The notes: generated by a model not told the origin, from the sequence alone. A stretch of DNA of 64,000 bases from Actinomycetospora sp. TBRC 11914 (GCF_012933465.1 NZ_JABBND010000009.1:62001-126000), one strand, 5' to 3'; shown: positions 46,478 to 55,350, counted from the stretch's first letter. A program made the numbers and translations.

Positions 46478-47706
46478 GGGTCCTGCTCGTGTCGTGGGAG
46501 TACCCGCCGGTGGTGGTCGGCGGGCTCGGGCGCCACGTCGGCGCGCTGGCGACGCACCTGGCCGCGGCCGGGCACGACGTCGTCGTCCTCACCCGCCAGC
46601 CCACCGGCACCGACGCCGCGACGCACCCGACGACGGACACCGTGGTGGACGGCGTGCGCGTGCTGCGCGTGGCCGAGGACCCGCCGCACCTGGAGTTCGT
46701 GCACGACCTCGTCGCCTGGACCCTCGGGCTCGGCCACGCCCTGGTCCGGCCCGCGCTCGGGCTGCTGCGCGACTGGCACCCCGACGTCGTGCACGCCCAC
46801 GACTGGCTCGTCGCGCACGCCGCGATCGCGCTGCGCGAGCTGGCCGGCGCGCCGCTGGTGGCGACGGTCCACGCCACCGAGGCGGGCCGGCACGGCGGCT
46901 GGCTCTCCGCGCCGCTCAACCGGCAGGTGCACTCCGTGGAGTGGTGGCTCGCGCAGGCCGCCGACGCGCTCGTGACCTGCTCGCACGCCATGCGCGAGGA
47001 GGTCGCGGGGCTCTTCGACGTCGACGCGGAGGGGATCACGGTGCTGCACAACGGCATCGACCCCCGCGGCTGGGCCGGCCCGTCCGCGCCGGTCGGCGGC
47101 ACCCCGACGCTGGTCACGTTCGGCCGGCTGGAGTGGGAGAAGGGCGTCCAGGACGTCATCGCCGCACTCCCCGCGATCCGGCGCGCCCACCCGGGGACGC
47201 GGCTGCTGGTGGCCGGGTCCGGGTCGCACGCCGGTTGGCTGGCCGACCGGGCCCGCGCGGCCCGCGTGCGCCGGGCGGTGACGATGCTCGGCCACGTCGA
47301 CGACGCCGCCCTGACCGCCCTGCTCGGGCGGGCGTCGGCCGTGGTGCTACCCAGCCGCTACGAGCCCTTCGGGATCGTCGCGCTCGAGGCCGCGGCCGCC
47401 GGGGCCCCGCTGGTCGCCTCGCGGGCCGGGGGACTCGGCGAGGTGGTGCTCGACGGCGTCACGGGCCTGTCCTTCGACCCGGCCGACGTCGCGGGGTGCG
47501 CGGTCGCCGTCGTCGCGGCCCTGGACGACCCGGCCGCGGCGCACCGCCGGGCCCTCGCGGCGCGCGACCGACTGGACACCGACTTCGCCTGGCCGGCGAT
47601 CGCCGCGGACACCGCCGCGCTCTACGCCCGCACCCGGCGTCGGGAGGCGACGGTGCCGCCGGGCCGGCCGAAGATCCCGACCGGGAACGTGTTCGGCCGG
47701 GGCTGA
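46474..47706 (+). CDS. Glycosyltransferase family 4 (alpha-1,4-glucosyltransferase type)
   Basis: 410 residues. The GT-B fold is seen from RVLLVSWEYPPVVVGGLGRH at the start (glycogen-synthase-like), through DVVHAHDWLVAHAAIALREL and TFGRLEWEKGVQDVIAALPA, to the donor site SAVVLPSRYEPFGIVALEAA with the E-x7-E motif. It should transfer glucose from a nucleotide sugar to an alpha-glucan. Coupled to the GH57 gene by an ATGA overlap, it matches Rv3032, which extends methylglucose lipopolysaccharide and glycogen chains in M. tuberculosis as I recall. Confidence 0.93.
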   Translation: MRVLLVSWEYPPVVVGGLGRHVGALATHLAAAGHDVVVLTRQPTGTDAATHPTTDTVVDGVRVLRVAEDPPHLEFVHDLVAWTLGLGHALVRPALGLLRDWHPDVVHAHDWLVAHAAIALRELAGAPLVATVHATEAGRHGGWLSAPLNRQVHSVEWWLAQAADALVTCSHAMREEVAGLFDVDAEGITVLHNGIDPRGWAGPSAPVGGTPTLVTFGRLEWEKGVQDVIAALPAIRRAHPGTRLLVAGSGSHAGWLADRARAARVRRAVTMLGHVDDAALTALLGRASAVVLPSRYEPFGIVALEAAAAGAPLVASRAGGLGEVVLDGVTGLSFDPADVAGCAVAVVAALDDPAAAHRRALAARDRLDTDFAWPAIAADTAALYARTRRREATVPPGRPKIPTGNVFGRG

Positions 47707-47747
47707 GGGGTTTCCGGGGGCGTCGGTCGCGGGCAATCGGACCGTCG

Positions 47748-47966
47748 ATGACCACCGCAGCGAACGACCCCGACGGCCCCGACGCGGCGGCGCGCGAGGA
47801 CCCGCGCGCGGCCGTCGACGACCTCGAGTCCGCCGTGGTCCACGGACCCGACGGCGACACCCCGGACCCCGCCGAGGACGACGACCCGCCGTCGCCGGCG
47901 TTCGACCTCGACCTCGAGCCCGAGGACCAGGGCACCGCGGAGGCGGCGGCGGGGAATCCGGAATAG
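47748..47966 (+). CDS. Small acidic protein, unknown function
   Basis: 72 residues from ATG at 47748. It begins MTTAANDPDGPDAAAREDPR and is about one-third Asp plus Glu, with several Pro, so it is probably disordered. No family recognised. It follows the GT4 gene by 41 bases on the same strand, a position where mycobacteria also have small genes. Its TAG stop overlaps the first bases of palindromic element A3. Coding is supported by codon bias only. Confidence 0.5.
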   Translation: MTTAANDPDGPDAAAREDPRAAVDDLESAVVHGPDGDTPDPAEDDDPPSPAFDLDLEPEDQGTAEAAAGNPE

Positions 47967-48036
47967 GTGCGCTTCGCGCCCGTGAGCACTTTCTGGTGCC
48001 ATGACACCAGAAAGTGCTCACGAGCCGGAGGCACCT
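47965..48036. repeat. Palindromic element A3
   Basis: A 72-bp element with ends AGGTGC (47965-47970) and GCACCT (48031-48036). The core arms CGTGAGCACTTTCTGGTG (47981-47998) and CACCAGAAAGTGCTCACG (48005-48022) pair over 18 bp with a CCATGA loop. It lies between converging genes and contains the TGA of the minus-strand acyltransferase gene (48018-48020), with the TAG of the plus-strand gene at its edge. Likely terminates transcription from both sides. Confidence 0.87.
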
Positions 48037-48764
48037 CGCGCGGTCTCCGCCGCCCTCGCCTGTTTGCGGGCGATGTCCGCCAGCGCCGCCCGCTCCGACG
48101 CGGCGGCCTCGTAGTCGGCGATCCGGTCCCGGACGACCCGCGCCGGCGCCCCCACCGCCACGGCGAAGTCCGGGATGATCCCCCGCACCACCGCGTGCGC
48201 GCCGAGCACGCAGCCGCGCCCGACCACCGCGCCGCGCAGCACGGTGACCTTGGTCCCGATCCAGGTCTCCGGGCCGATGCGCACCGGGCTCTTGACGATG
48301 CCCTGGTCCTTGATCGGGACGTGGACGTCCTCGTAGCGGTGGTCGAAGTCGCAGATGTAGATCCAGTCGGCGAGCAGCGTCGAGGCCCCGAACTCGATGT
48401 CGAGATAGCCGTTGACGGTGTTCTCGGCCCCGAACACCGCCTTGTCGCCGATGCGCAGCGAGCCCTCGTGGCAGCGGATCCGCGTCCGGTCGCCGAGGTG
48501 GACGAACCGCCCGATCTCCAGGCGCCCCAGGCCCGGCCGGCACTCCAGGGACACGCCCTTGCCGAGGAACACCATCCCGCGCAGCACGATGTGCGGCTGC
48601 CGGATCCGGAGCCTGGCCAGCCGCCAGTAGCGCACCAGGTACCACGGCGTCCACGCCCGGTGCCGGACGATCCAGCGCAGCGAGGCCCAGGAGAACAGCC
48701 GTGCCTGCGCCGGGTCGTGCCGTGTCGCCCAGCGGGCCCTGTCCGGATGCCGGCTCCGACTCAC
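48018..48764 (-). CDS. Hexapeptide-repeat acyltransferase
   Basis: 248 residues. After a helical start (FSWASLRWIVRHRAWTPWYL) the C-terminal two-thirds is a left-handed beta-helix with hexapeptide repeats (IVLRGMVFLGKGVSLECRPG, LEIGRFVHLGDRTRIRCHEG, VRIGPETWIGTKVTVLRGAV) and an IIPDFAVAVGAPARVVRDR cap. Such enzymes acetylate sugars. It lies opposite the GT4 gene end, like Rv3034c in the mycobacterial methylglucose lipopolysaccharide locus as I recall, so acylation of that polysaccharide is a reasonable guess. Its last residues are coded by element A3. Confidence 0.87.
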   Translation of the reverse strand: MSRSRHPDRARWATRHDPAQARLFSWASLRWIVRHRAWTPWYLVRYWRLARLRIRQPHIVLRGMVFLGKGVSLECRPGLGRLEIGRFVHLGDRTRIRCHEGSLRIGDKAVFGAENTVNGYLDIEFGASTLLADWIYICDFDHRYEDVHVPIKDQGIVKSPVRIGPETWIGTKVTVLRGAVVGRGCVLGAHAVVRGIIPDFAVAVGAPARVVRDRIADYEAAASERAALADIARKQARAAETARGASGS

Positions 48765-48804
48765 CCGCGGCAGGATACGGCGGCGCCGGCGCGGGGACGG
48801 CAGG

Positions 48805-49665
48805 ATGCCCCGCGTGGATGCTCCGGGTCGCAGCGTCGTCGTGGTCGGCAGCGTGAACCTCGACCTGGTCGCCCGCGTCGGTCACCTCCCCCGGCCCGGT
48901 GAGACGCTGCCCGCCCACGGGCTCTCGCGCCACCCCGGCGGCAAGGGCGCCAACCAGGCGCTGGCCGCCGCACGGCTCGGCGCTCACGTGTCGCTCGTCG
49001 GCGCGGTCGGTGACGACCCGTTCGCCGGCGAGGCCCTGGCCCTGCTGCGCGACGGCGGGGTCGACCTCACCCGCGTCGTGACCGTGGCCGACCGGCCGAC
49101 CGGCACCGCGCTCATCCAGGTCGACGACGACGGCGAGACCACGATCGTCGTCGACGCCGGCGCCAACGCCTCGGTGACGGTGCCGGCGGGCCTCAGCGCC
49201 GACGTCGTGATGACCGTCCTCGAGGTGCCCGACGAGGCCGTCGCGGCCGCCGTCGCCGTCCCCGGGTTCTCGGTGCTCAACGCCGCGCCCGCCCACGCCG
49301 TCCCCGACGAGGTGCTCGCGGGCGTCGACCTGCTCTCGGTGAACGCCGAGGAGCACGAGGTCCTCGGGCGCACCGCCGACCTCGACGCGCTGCCGGCCGT
49401 CGCGGTCACCCACGGCGCCGCGGGGGCGAGGTTGCGGCGGTACGGCCGCGAGGTCGCGACCGCGGAACCCCCCGCCGTGCAGGCCGTCGACGGCACCGGC
49501 GCGGGCGACGCGTTCACCGCGGCGCTCGCCCTGGCCCTCGCCGGGGGTCTCGACGACGGGTCCGCGCTGCGGCGGGGCTGTGCGGTCGGCGCGCTCGCGG
49601 CGACCCGCGCCGGCGCCCAGCCCGCGCTGCCCACGTCCGCCGAGCTCGAGGAGATCTCCGCATGA
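48805..49665 (+). CDS. rbsK: Ribokinase, PfkB family
   Basis: 286 residues. Phosphorylates ribose to ribose 5-phosphate, or a related sugar. PfkB signatures are VVVVGSVNLDLVARVGHLPR, HPGGKGANQALAAARLGAHV and AVDGTGAGDAFTAALALALA with the catalytic Asp. The start at ATG 48805 or GTG 48814 (MDAPGRS) is uncertain. Its stop overlaps the start of the nucleoside hydrolase gene (ATGA), so the pair can release ribose from nucleosides and then phosphorylate it. Confidence 0.9.
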   Translation: MPRVDAPGRSVVVVGSVNLDLVARVGHLPRPGETLPAHGLSRHPGGKGANQALAAARLGAHVSLVGAVGDDPFAGEALALLRDGGVDLTRVVTVADRPTGTALIQVDDDGETTIVVDAGANASVTVPAGLSADVVMTVLEVPDEAVAAAVAVPGFSVLNAAPAHAVPDEVLAGVDLLSVNAEEHEVLGRTADLDALPAVAVTHGAAGARLRRYGREVATAEPPAVQAVDGTGAGDAFTAALALALAGGLDDGSALRRGCAVGALAATRAGAQPALPTSAELEEISA

Positions 49666-50606
49666 CCCCGCTCATCGTCGACACCGACCCCGGCGTCGAC
49701 GACGCGTTCGCCCTCGCCGTCGCCGCCCGCAGCCCGGAGATCGACCTGCGCGCGGTGACCACCGTGCACGGCAACGTCACGGTGGACCGGACCACCGACA
49801 ACGCCCGCCGGCTGCTCGGGACGTTCGGCCGCGCGGACGTCCCGGTCGGGCGCGGCGCGGACCGGCCGCTGGTCCACTTGCTCGGCCGCCGCTCCGCCGG
49901 CATCCACGGCACCGACGGCCTGGGCGGGCGGGCCGCGGACTTCGGCCCGCCGGTCGACGAGTCGTCACTGCGGGCCGTGGCGCTCATGGCGTCGGTCATC
50001 GAGGCGTCCGAGGAGCCGGTGGTGATCGCCGCGATCGGCCCGCTCACGAACATCGCGACGCTGCTCTCCGCCCGGCCGGACCTCGAGGAGAGCATCGCGC
50101 GGTTCGTGCTCATGGGCGGGTCGATCGGCTACGGCGGGAACGTGTCCGCGGCCGCGGAGTTCAACGTGTGGGCCGACCCGGAGGCCGCGCGGCGGGTGCT
50201 CGCGGGATCGGTCGTCCCGACGACGATGGTCCCGCTCGACCTCACGATGCGGATCACGGTGAGCGCGGCGTGGCTCGACGAGCTCGCGGCGTGCGGGCCG
50301 GTGGGGGCCGCGCTGGCCGCCACCCGCGAGTCCTACCTCGCCGCCTACTCCGCCCGGTTCGGCCACGCCGCGATGGCGGTGCACGACGCCGTCGCGCTGC
50401 TGGAGGCGATCACCCCGGGGACGGTGTCGGCGACCCCGCTCCCGATCGACGTCGACACCTCCACCGGCCCCGGGCGCGGCACCACGATCGGCGACCTCCG
50501 CGGACCCGAGGCGGCGGCGACCGACGGCGCGCGCCCGGTCGACGTCGCGCTGGACGCCGACCCGGACGCCGTGCGCGCCGAGCTCTGGCGCCGCCTCACG
50601 GGGTGA
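49662..50606 (+). CDS. Nucleoside hydrolase (inosine/uridine-preferring type)
   Basis: 314 residues. The calcium-binding motif DTDPGVDDAFAL at the N terminus is diagnostic. Other blocks are VHGNVTVDRTTDNARRLL, AIGPLTNIATLL, LMGGSIGYGGNVSAAAEFNV (WADPEAA follows) and MVPLDLTMRITV. It cleaves ribonucleosides to base and ribose. Coupled to ribokinase by a 4-base overlap. Its 3' end overlaps the convergent MFS gene by 11 bases. Confidence 0.93.
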   Translation: MTPLIVDTDPGVDDAFALAVAARSPEIDLRAVTTVHGNVTVDRTTDNARRLLGTFGRADVPVGRGADRPLVHLLGRRSAGIHGTDGLGGRAADFGPPVDESSLRAVALMASVIEASEEPVVIAAIGPLTNIATLLSARPDLEESIARFVLMGGSIGYGGNVSAAAEFNVWADPEAARRVLAGSVVPTTMVPLDLTMRITVSAAWLDELAACGPVGAALAATRESYLAAYSARFGHAAMAVHDAVALLEAITPGTVSATPLPIDVDTSTGPGRGTTIGDLRGPEAAATDGARPVDVALDADPDAVRAELWRRLTG

Positions 50607-52233
50607 CGGGCGCGTCCACGGAGTCGTCCGCGGTGATGTTGGCCCGCTGCGCGGTCCCGCCGAGCGCCACGGCCGCGAGCAGCGCCGCGACCAGCGCGCT
50701 CACCGCGCAGACGACGTAGCCGATCGAGTACGCGTCGCCGAGCGCGGCGAACGCGACGTCGTGCAGCGGGTTGCCGGGGACGCTGACCTGCCCCAGCGGC
50801 CCCGACTCGATCGCGCCGGCCGCGGCGGGCGGGGCCTTGGCGACGAAGGTCCCGACGGCGGCGTCGAGCGACGGGTCGGCCTGCCGCTCGGCCGCGATCA
50901 CCGAGGCGGCCCGGCTCAGCGCCACGGCGCCGATGATCGCCGGGCCGAGGGTGAACCCGAAGTCGCGCAACTGGCTCGTCGTCCCCGACGCCATGCCGGC
51001 GAGGTGTGGCGGCACGGTGTTGACCGCGACCGCCGTGACCCCGGAGAGCGCGAAGGCGAATCCGATCCCGATGACGGCGAGCGGCGCGATCACCGGGGCG
51101 AGGGAGTGGTCGGCGACCCCGAGCGTCGACATCCACACGTCGCCCACCCCGATGAGCAGGAAGCCGAGGCCCAGCGGCCAGCGCGGGTCGAAGGAGTCGA
51201 TCACCTTCGCGGTGAGCGGCATGAGGACCAGCGCGAAGCCCTGCAGGAGCACGAACGCGGTCGCCGTCTCCAGCGGGCTGAAGTCCTGGATCGCCGAGAG
51301 CCGGATGCTCGTGGCGTAGGCGGTCCCGAGGAACGCGAACATCCCGAGCACCGTCACCACGGAGTTGACCGAGAACGCCCGGCTGCGGAAGAGGTCGAGG
51401 CGCAGCAGCGGGGCCCGGGAGCGCCGCTCGGCGGCGAGGAACAGGACGAAGAAGACGGCCGCCACCACGAAGGCGCCGATGATGGTGCCGTCGGAGAACC
51501 CGGTGGTCGACCCCTGGATCACCGCGAACAGCAGGGCGAACAGCGCGATCGCGATGGTGGCCTGCCCGCCCCAGTCCAGCGAGCGGCCCTCCGGCGACGA
51601 CGAGTTCTGCGCGGCGAGCCCGATCAGCGCGCTGGCCACGGCGAGGATGCCGACCGCGACGAACGCCCAGCGCCACGCGGCCGTCTCGCTGCCGCCCCAG
51701 GGCAGCTGCGTGACCAGGCCGCCCAGCAGCGGGGACACGAAACCGCCCGAGGACAGGCCGGCGGCCCAGATCGCGATGCCCTTGGCCCGGCTGCGGACGT
51801 CGTGGGTGCCGGCGGCGACCATGGCCAGCGTCGTCGGGAACAGCACGGCCGCGCCGATCCCGGCCAGGGCCTGGCCGGTCCAGAGGATCGGGATCGCGGC
51901 GGCGCTGCCCGACGTCGGCGTCAGCACGCTGATCAGCTCGCCGACCGCCAGGAGCAGGCTGCCGCCGATCAGCAGCCGCTTGCGCCCGAAGAGGTCGCCG
52001 AGCACGCCGAAGGTCAGCTCGAGCAGCGTCACCGGCACGAGGAACGCGTCGGAGATCCACGTCAGTTGCGACGAGGTGGTGTGCAGGTCCTCCTGGAAGA
52101 GCCCGTTGAGCACGGCCGGGATGGCGAGGCCGACCTGGGCGACGAGCACGGCGAAGGTGGTCGCGACGCGGGTGCCCGTCGTCAGGGACGGGGTGTGGAC
52201 GGCGACCCGGGCCGGGGCGGTGGGCGCGGACAT
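50596..52233 (-). CDS. MFS transporter, DHA2 (14-helix drug:proton antiporter) family
   Basis: 545 residues from ATG 52233; a GTG at 52248 would add five residues. Fourteen hydrophobic helices are visible, and the DHA2-type motifs WISDAFLVPVTLLELTFGVL, GDLFGRKRLLIGGSLLLAVG and LAGIGAAVLFPTTLAMVAAG follow the family order. It probably exports a toxic or natural compound. No regulator is adjacent. The gene converges on the nucleoside hydrolase gene with an 11-base overlap. Confidence 0.9.
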   Translation of the reverse strand: MSAPTAPARVAVHTPSLTTGTRVATTFAVLVAQVGLAIPAVLNGLFQEDLHTTSSQLTWISDAFLVPVTLLELTFGVLGDLFGRKRLLIGGSLLLAVGELISVLTPTSGSAAAIPILWTGQALAGIGAAVLFPTTLAMVAAGTHDVRSRAKGIAIWAAGLSSGGFVSPLLGGLVTQLPWGGSETAAWRWAFVAVGILAVASALIGLAAQNSSSPEGRSLDWGGQATIAIALFALLFAVIQGSTTGFSDGTIIGAFVVAAVFFVLFLAAERRSRAPLLRLDLFRSRAFSVNSVVTVLGMFAFLGTAYATSIRLSAIQDFSPLETATAFVLLQGFALVLMPLTAKVIDSFDPRWPLGLGFLLIGVGDVWMSTLGVADHSLAPVIAPLAVIGIGFAFALSGVTAVAVNTVPPHLAGMASGTTSQLRDFGFTLGPAIIGAVALSRAASVIAAERQADPSLDAAVGTFVAKAPPAAAGAIESGPLGQVSVPGNPLHDVAFAALGDAYSIGYVVCAVSALVAALLAAVALGGTAQRANITADDSVDAPVTP

Positions 52234-52321
52234 GGTGAGCAGTGTCACGATCGGGTGGGTGGCGGCCCACGGCCCTTCCGGTGACCGGAAGCACTATCCG
52301 GGATCCTGATCGTTGCAGACG

Positions 52322-53524
52322 CTATGCGGGCTCGCAGACGTACGCCCGGGCGCCCCGACCCACGCGGGCGAGCACGACCGTGGCGGCGCGGGGGCCGGCG
52401 AGCTTGAGGCTCGGCCGGAGCCGGTCGGGGTCGACGTCGAGGCCGCGGACGAGGATCTCGACGCGGCCGACCCCGCGGCGGCGCAGCGCCCGGCGGAGCT
52501 GCTTCTCGCCGTACGGCCCGTGCTCGAGCACCCGGAACGCGCGGCCGACGTCAGGCGGGTGGTCGCCGGTGAGGTAGGCCAGGTGCGGGTCGAGCTGCCC
52601 GAGGCCGTGGCGGGCGGCGAACTGGCGGACGAGCCCGGCGCGCACGACGGCCCCGTCGGGGTCGACGAGCCACTCCCCGACCTCGCGGGTGGGGCAGGTG
52701 TCGTCGTCGAGGTCGGTCAGCCCGTAGCCGGCGCCGTCGGTGCGCAGCACGGTGGCCCGGCGCCGGGGCCCATCGGGGTCGAGGAGGCCGGCCGACCACA
52801 GCGCCGCCTCGCGCACCCGGCCGTCGAGGGAGACGAGCTCGACCTCGCGGGCCCACGGGACGAGCGCGGGGTCGAGGCCGGGTGCGGTGGAGACGACGAG
52901 GTCGGTGTCAGCGGTGTCGCATCGCAGGCGTTCAGTGTCCGGAAATCCACACTCACGCCTCCGCGCCAGCACGTCCAACGGCGGCGTCATCTCCTCCGGA
53001 CGGCGTACGCGACGGCCGCTCGGCGTCCGGCGGGCCGGGTCGGCCACGAGCACGGCGCCGGGCGGCAGGGGCGGGGCCAGCGCGTCCGCCCGGATCAGCC
53101 GCGCCCCCGGCACGTTGGCCCGCGCCATGGCCAGCCGGACCGGGTCGAGGTCGGCGCCGACCACCCGGTCCAGGGCCGCCGACAGTACCGCCGTCTCCAC
53201 GCCCACCGAGCAGGTCACGTCGGCCACCACGCGGTCGGCCGCCACCGCCGCCAGCCGCGCCGCCCGGTGCTCCGCGACCGGGAGCGCCGTCGCCTGCTCC
53301 AGCGCGTCCGCGGTCCAGAGCCAGCCGTCGGGGAAGCGGCCGGCCGCCCGGGCCCGCAGCAGCGCCGTCTCCAGGAGCGCGCCCGCGTGCTCCTCCCCGG
53401 CCAGCCGACGCGCCGCCGCCACGTCGCGCAGCCGGTCCCCGCTCGGGGCGAACGCCGTGAGGGCCGCGACCCCGGCACCCGACGTCAGGAACCCGACGTC
53501 GGGAACCGTGAAGGAGAACGCCAC
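52322..53524 (-). CDS. THUMP-like domain class I methyltransferase, with repeat D1 inside
   Basis: 400 residues. The middle holds a SAM fold (VADVTCSVGVETAVLSAALD, VVGADLDPVRLAMARANVPG) and the C-terminal THUMP-like domain VEILVRGLDVDPDRLRPSLK ends the protein. The conserved DPARRTPSGRRVRRPEEMTP is present. Target RNA or other substrate is unknown. At about residues 194-208 the family's usual smooth continuation into VVSTAPGLDPALVPWA is interrupted by FPDTERLRCDTADTD, which is encoded by palindromic repeat D1. The protein stays in frame, so it may still work. Confidence 0.82.
   Translation of the reverse strand: MAFSFTVPDVGFLTSGAGVAALTAFAPSGDRLRDVAAARRLAGEEHAGALLETALLRARAAGRFPDGWLWTADALEQATALPVAEHRAARLAAVAADRVVADVTCSVGVETAVLSAALDRVVGADLDPVRLAMARANVPGARLIRADALAPPLPPGAVLVADPARRTPSGRRVRRPEEMTPPLDVLARRRECGFPDTERLRCDTADTDLVVSTAPGLDPALVPWAREVELVSLDGRVREAALWSAGLLDPDGPRRRATVLRTDGAGYGLTDLDDDTCPTREVGEWLVDPDGAVVRAGLVRQFAARHGLGQLDPHLAYLTGDHPPDVGRAFRVLEHGPYGEKQLRRALRRRGVGRVEILVRGLDVDPDRLRPSLKLAGPRAATVVLARVGRGARAYVCEPA
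52903..52941 (-). repeat. Palindromic repeat D1, inside a coding sequence
   Basis: 39 bases matching D2 (53552-53590, reverse orientation) at 37 positions. It includes GGTGTCAGCGGTGTCGC and GTTCAGTGTCCG. Located inside the THUMP-like methyltransferase gene in the sense encoding PDTERLRCDTADT. Differences from D2 are at the inner CGCTGAC stem, which is broken here (CGCAGGC). Confidence 0.85.
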
Positions 53525-53551
53525 CCGGCCCTCCGCGACGGTGTGCCGATA

Positions 53552-53590
53552 CGGACACTGAACGTCAGCGATGCGACACCGCTGACACCG
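53552..53590 (+). repeat. Palindromic repeat D2, upstream of the THUMP-like methyltransferase gene
   Basis: CGGACACTGAACGTCAGCG then ATGCGACACCGCTGACACCG. The inner GTCAGCG and CGCTGAC form a 7-bp stem with a nine-base loop. It sits in the 70-base space between the upstream methyltransferase stop (53595) and the THUMP-like gene start (53524), so it may act as terminator or upstream regulatory hairpin. Inverted copy D1 lies 600 bases away in the gene. Confidence 0.85.
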
Positions 53591-53594
53591 GGCC

Positions 53595-54542
53595 CTACAG
53601 CGCCACCGGCGGCGCCGGCTTCACCCCGGTGACCAGTGCGTTGTAGAAGAGCCCGCGCGGGACGACCTTCGAGAGCACCGTCTCGTCGAGCCACGACAGC
53701 CGCTGCCAGGACCGGTAGGCGAACATGGCCCACGGGAAGCCGAGCTTCTCCGGGGGCACGGCCGCCTCGAACGTCCGCACCGGCCAGCCGAACAGCGCCG
53801 CGGCGAGCTCCTCGGTCACGCACCGCACGTCGACGGCGCCCGCCGCGAGCGCGAACCGCTCCAGGCGCTCGGGGGTGAACGTGTGCTGGTCGACGACCGC
53901 CTCCAGCGCCGCCGCCCGGGACGACTCGTCGAGCTCGGCCTGCGGGCGCCGCCAGGACCGCAGCGGGCCGAGCCGGGTCAGGTTCGTCGTCGCCCACCAC
54001 GTGGCCTGGCCGAGCTTGCGGGCGTACCAGTCGCCGAGCGTCGTCGGCTCGCCCGCGAACACGAACCGCCCGCCGGGCCGCAGCACCCGGAGGATCTCGC
54101 GGAACGCCTGGTCGAGGTCGGGGATGTGGTGCAGGACGGCGTGCCCGACGACGAGGTCGACCGACGCGTCGGGCATCGGGATCGTCTCGGCGTCGGCGAC
54201 GCGGCCCTCGACGTCCAGACCCAGCCCCTCGGCGTTGCGGACGGCCACCTCGACCATGCCGGGCGAGAGGTCGGTGACGGTGCCCTTCTTCGCGACGCCG
54301 CCCTGCATGAGGTTGAGCAGGAAGAACCCGGTGCCGCAGCCGAGCTCGAGGGCGTGCTCGAAGGGGCCGGGGTCCGGGGACACCGCGCGGAAGCGGTCGA
54401 CCGCGAAGGTGATGCAGCGCTCGTCGTACGAGATCGACCACTTCTCGTCGTACGTGCCCGCCTCCCAGTCGTGGTAGAGCACGTTGGCGAGCTTGGGGTC
54501 GTCGAAGGCCGCGTCCACCTCGGCCTGCGTGGGGTTCACCAT
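53595..54542 (-). CDS. Class I SAM-dependent methyltransferase
   Basis: 315 residues. SAM-binding motif HALELGCGTGFFLLNLMQGG, VTDLSPGMVEVAVRNAEGLG, DLVVGHAVLHHIPDLDQAFR and EILRVLRPGGRFVFAGEP. The N-terminal block DPKLANVLYHDWEAGTYDEK is typical of a conserved actinobacterial group whose substrate is not known. It starts 2 bases after the enoyl-CoA hydratase stop, so they share a transcript. Confidence 0.88.
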   Translation of the reverse strand: MVNPTQAEVDAAFDDPKLANVLYHDWEAGTYDEKWSISYDERCITFAVDRFRAVSPDPGPFEHALELGCGTGFFLLNLMQGGVAKKGTVTDLSPGMVEVAVRNAEGLGLDVEGRVADAETIPMPDASVDLVVGHAVLHHIPDLDQAFREILRVLRPGGRFVFAGEPTTLGDWYARKLGQATWWATTNLTRLGPLRSWRRPQAELDESSRAAALEAVVDQHTFTPERLERFALAAGAVDVRCVTEELAAALFGWPVRTFEAAVPPEKLGFPWAMFAYRSWQRLSWLDETVLSKVVPRGLFYNALVTGVKPAPPVAL

Positions 54543-54544
54543 CG

Positions 54545-55324
54545 TCAGCGCCCCAGGAACTGGGCCTTGCCGGGCCCGTTCTCGACGAAGCTGCGCATCC
54601 CGATGACCTGGTCCTCGGTGCCGAAGAGCGCTGCGAACACCTCGGACTCGAAGTCGAGGCCGTCGCGCAGATCCATGCCCAGCCCGCGGTCGACGGCGTT
54701 CTTGGCGGCGGCGAGCGCCCGGGTGGGGCCGTTCGCGAACTGCTCGGCCCAGGCGCGGGCCCGAGTGTAGACCTCGTCCGGCGGCACGATCTCGTCGACG
54801 ATCCCCAGCTCCAGGGCCTCCGGCGCCTTGACGAAGCGGCCCGAGAAGATCAGGTCCTTGGCCTTGGCCGGGCCGATGAGCCGCGCGAGCCGCTGGGTGC
54901 CGCCGCCGCCGGGGATGATGCCGAGCAGGATCTCGGGCAGGCCGACGGTGGCGTTGTCGCCGGCGATCCGGCGGTCGCAGGAGAGCGCGATCTCGAACCC
55001 GCCGCCCAGCGCGTAGCCGGTCAGCGCGCAGACGGTGGGCTTGGGGATCTCCGAGACGGCGCCGAAGCCGTGGGAGAGCTCGCGGGAGCGGGCCGCCATC
55101 TGGGAGTAGGAGAGGTCGGCCATCTCCTTGACGTCGGCGCCCGCCGCGAGGACCTTCTCGCCGCCGTAGACGACGACGGAGCGCACGTCCTCGCGCTGCG
55201 CCGCCTCCGACGCGATCTGCGCCAGCTCCACGTTCACCTGCCGGTTGACCGCGTTCATGGGCGGCCGGTCCAGGCGGATGGTGCCGACGCCGCCGTCGAC
55301 CTCGAGGCGCACGAACTCCGTCAC
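54545..55324 (-). CDS. Enoyl-CoA hydratase/isomerase family protein
   Basis: 259 residues from GTG at 55324 (MTEFVRLEVDGGVGTIRLDR). The crotonase fold is clear: AAGADVKEMADLS, CALTGYALGGGFEIALSCDR with the first catalytic Glu, and GLPEILLGIIPGGGGTQRLA with the second. Both acidic residues of hydratases are present, so it should hydrate 2-enoyl-CoA in fatty-acid oxidation. It begins 26 bases after the ABC ATPase stop and is followed closely by a methyltransferase. Confidence 0.93.
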   Translation of the reverse strand: MTEFVRLEVDGGVGTIRLDRPPMNAVNRQVNVELAQIASEAAQREDVRSVVVYGGEKVLAAGADVKEMADLSYSQMAARSRELSHGFGAVSEIPKPTVCALTGYALGGGFEIALSCDRRIAGDNATVGLPEILLGIIPGGGGTQRLARLIGPAKAKDLIFSGRFVKAPEALELGIVDEIVPPDEVYTRARAWAEQFANGPTRALAAAKNAVDRGLGMDLRDGLDFESEVFAALFGTEDQVIGMRSFVENGPGKAQFLGR

Positions 55325-55350
55325 TGTGTCTCCTTCGTCGCCGTGTGCGG

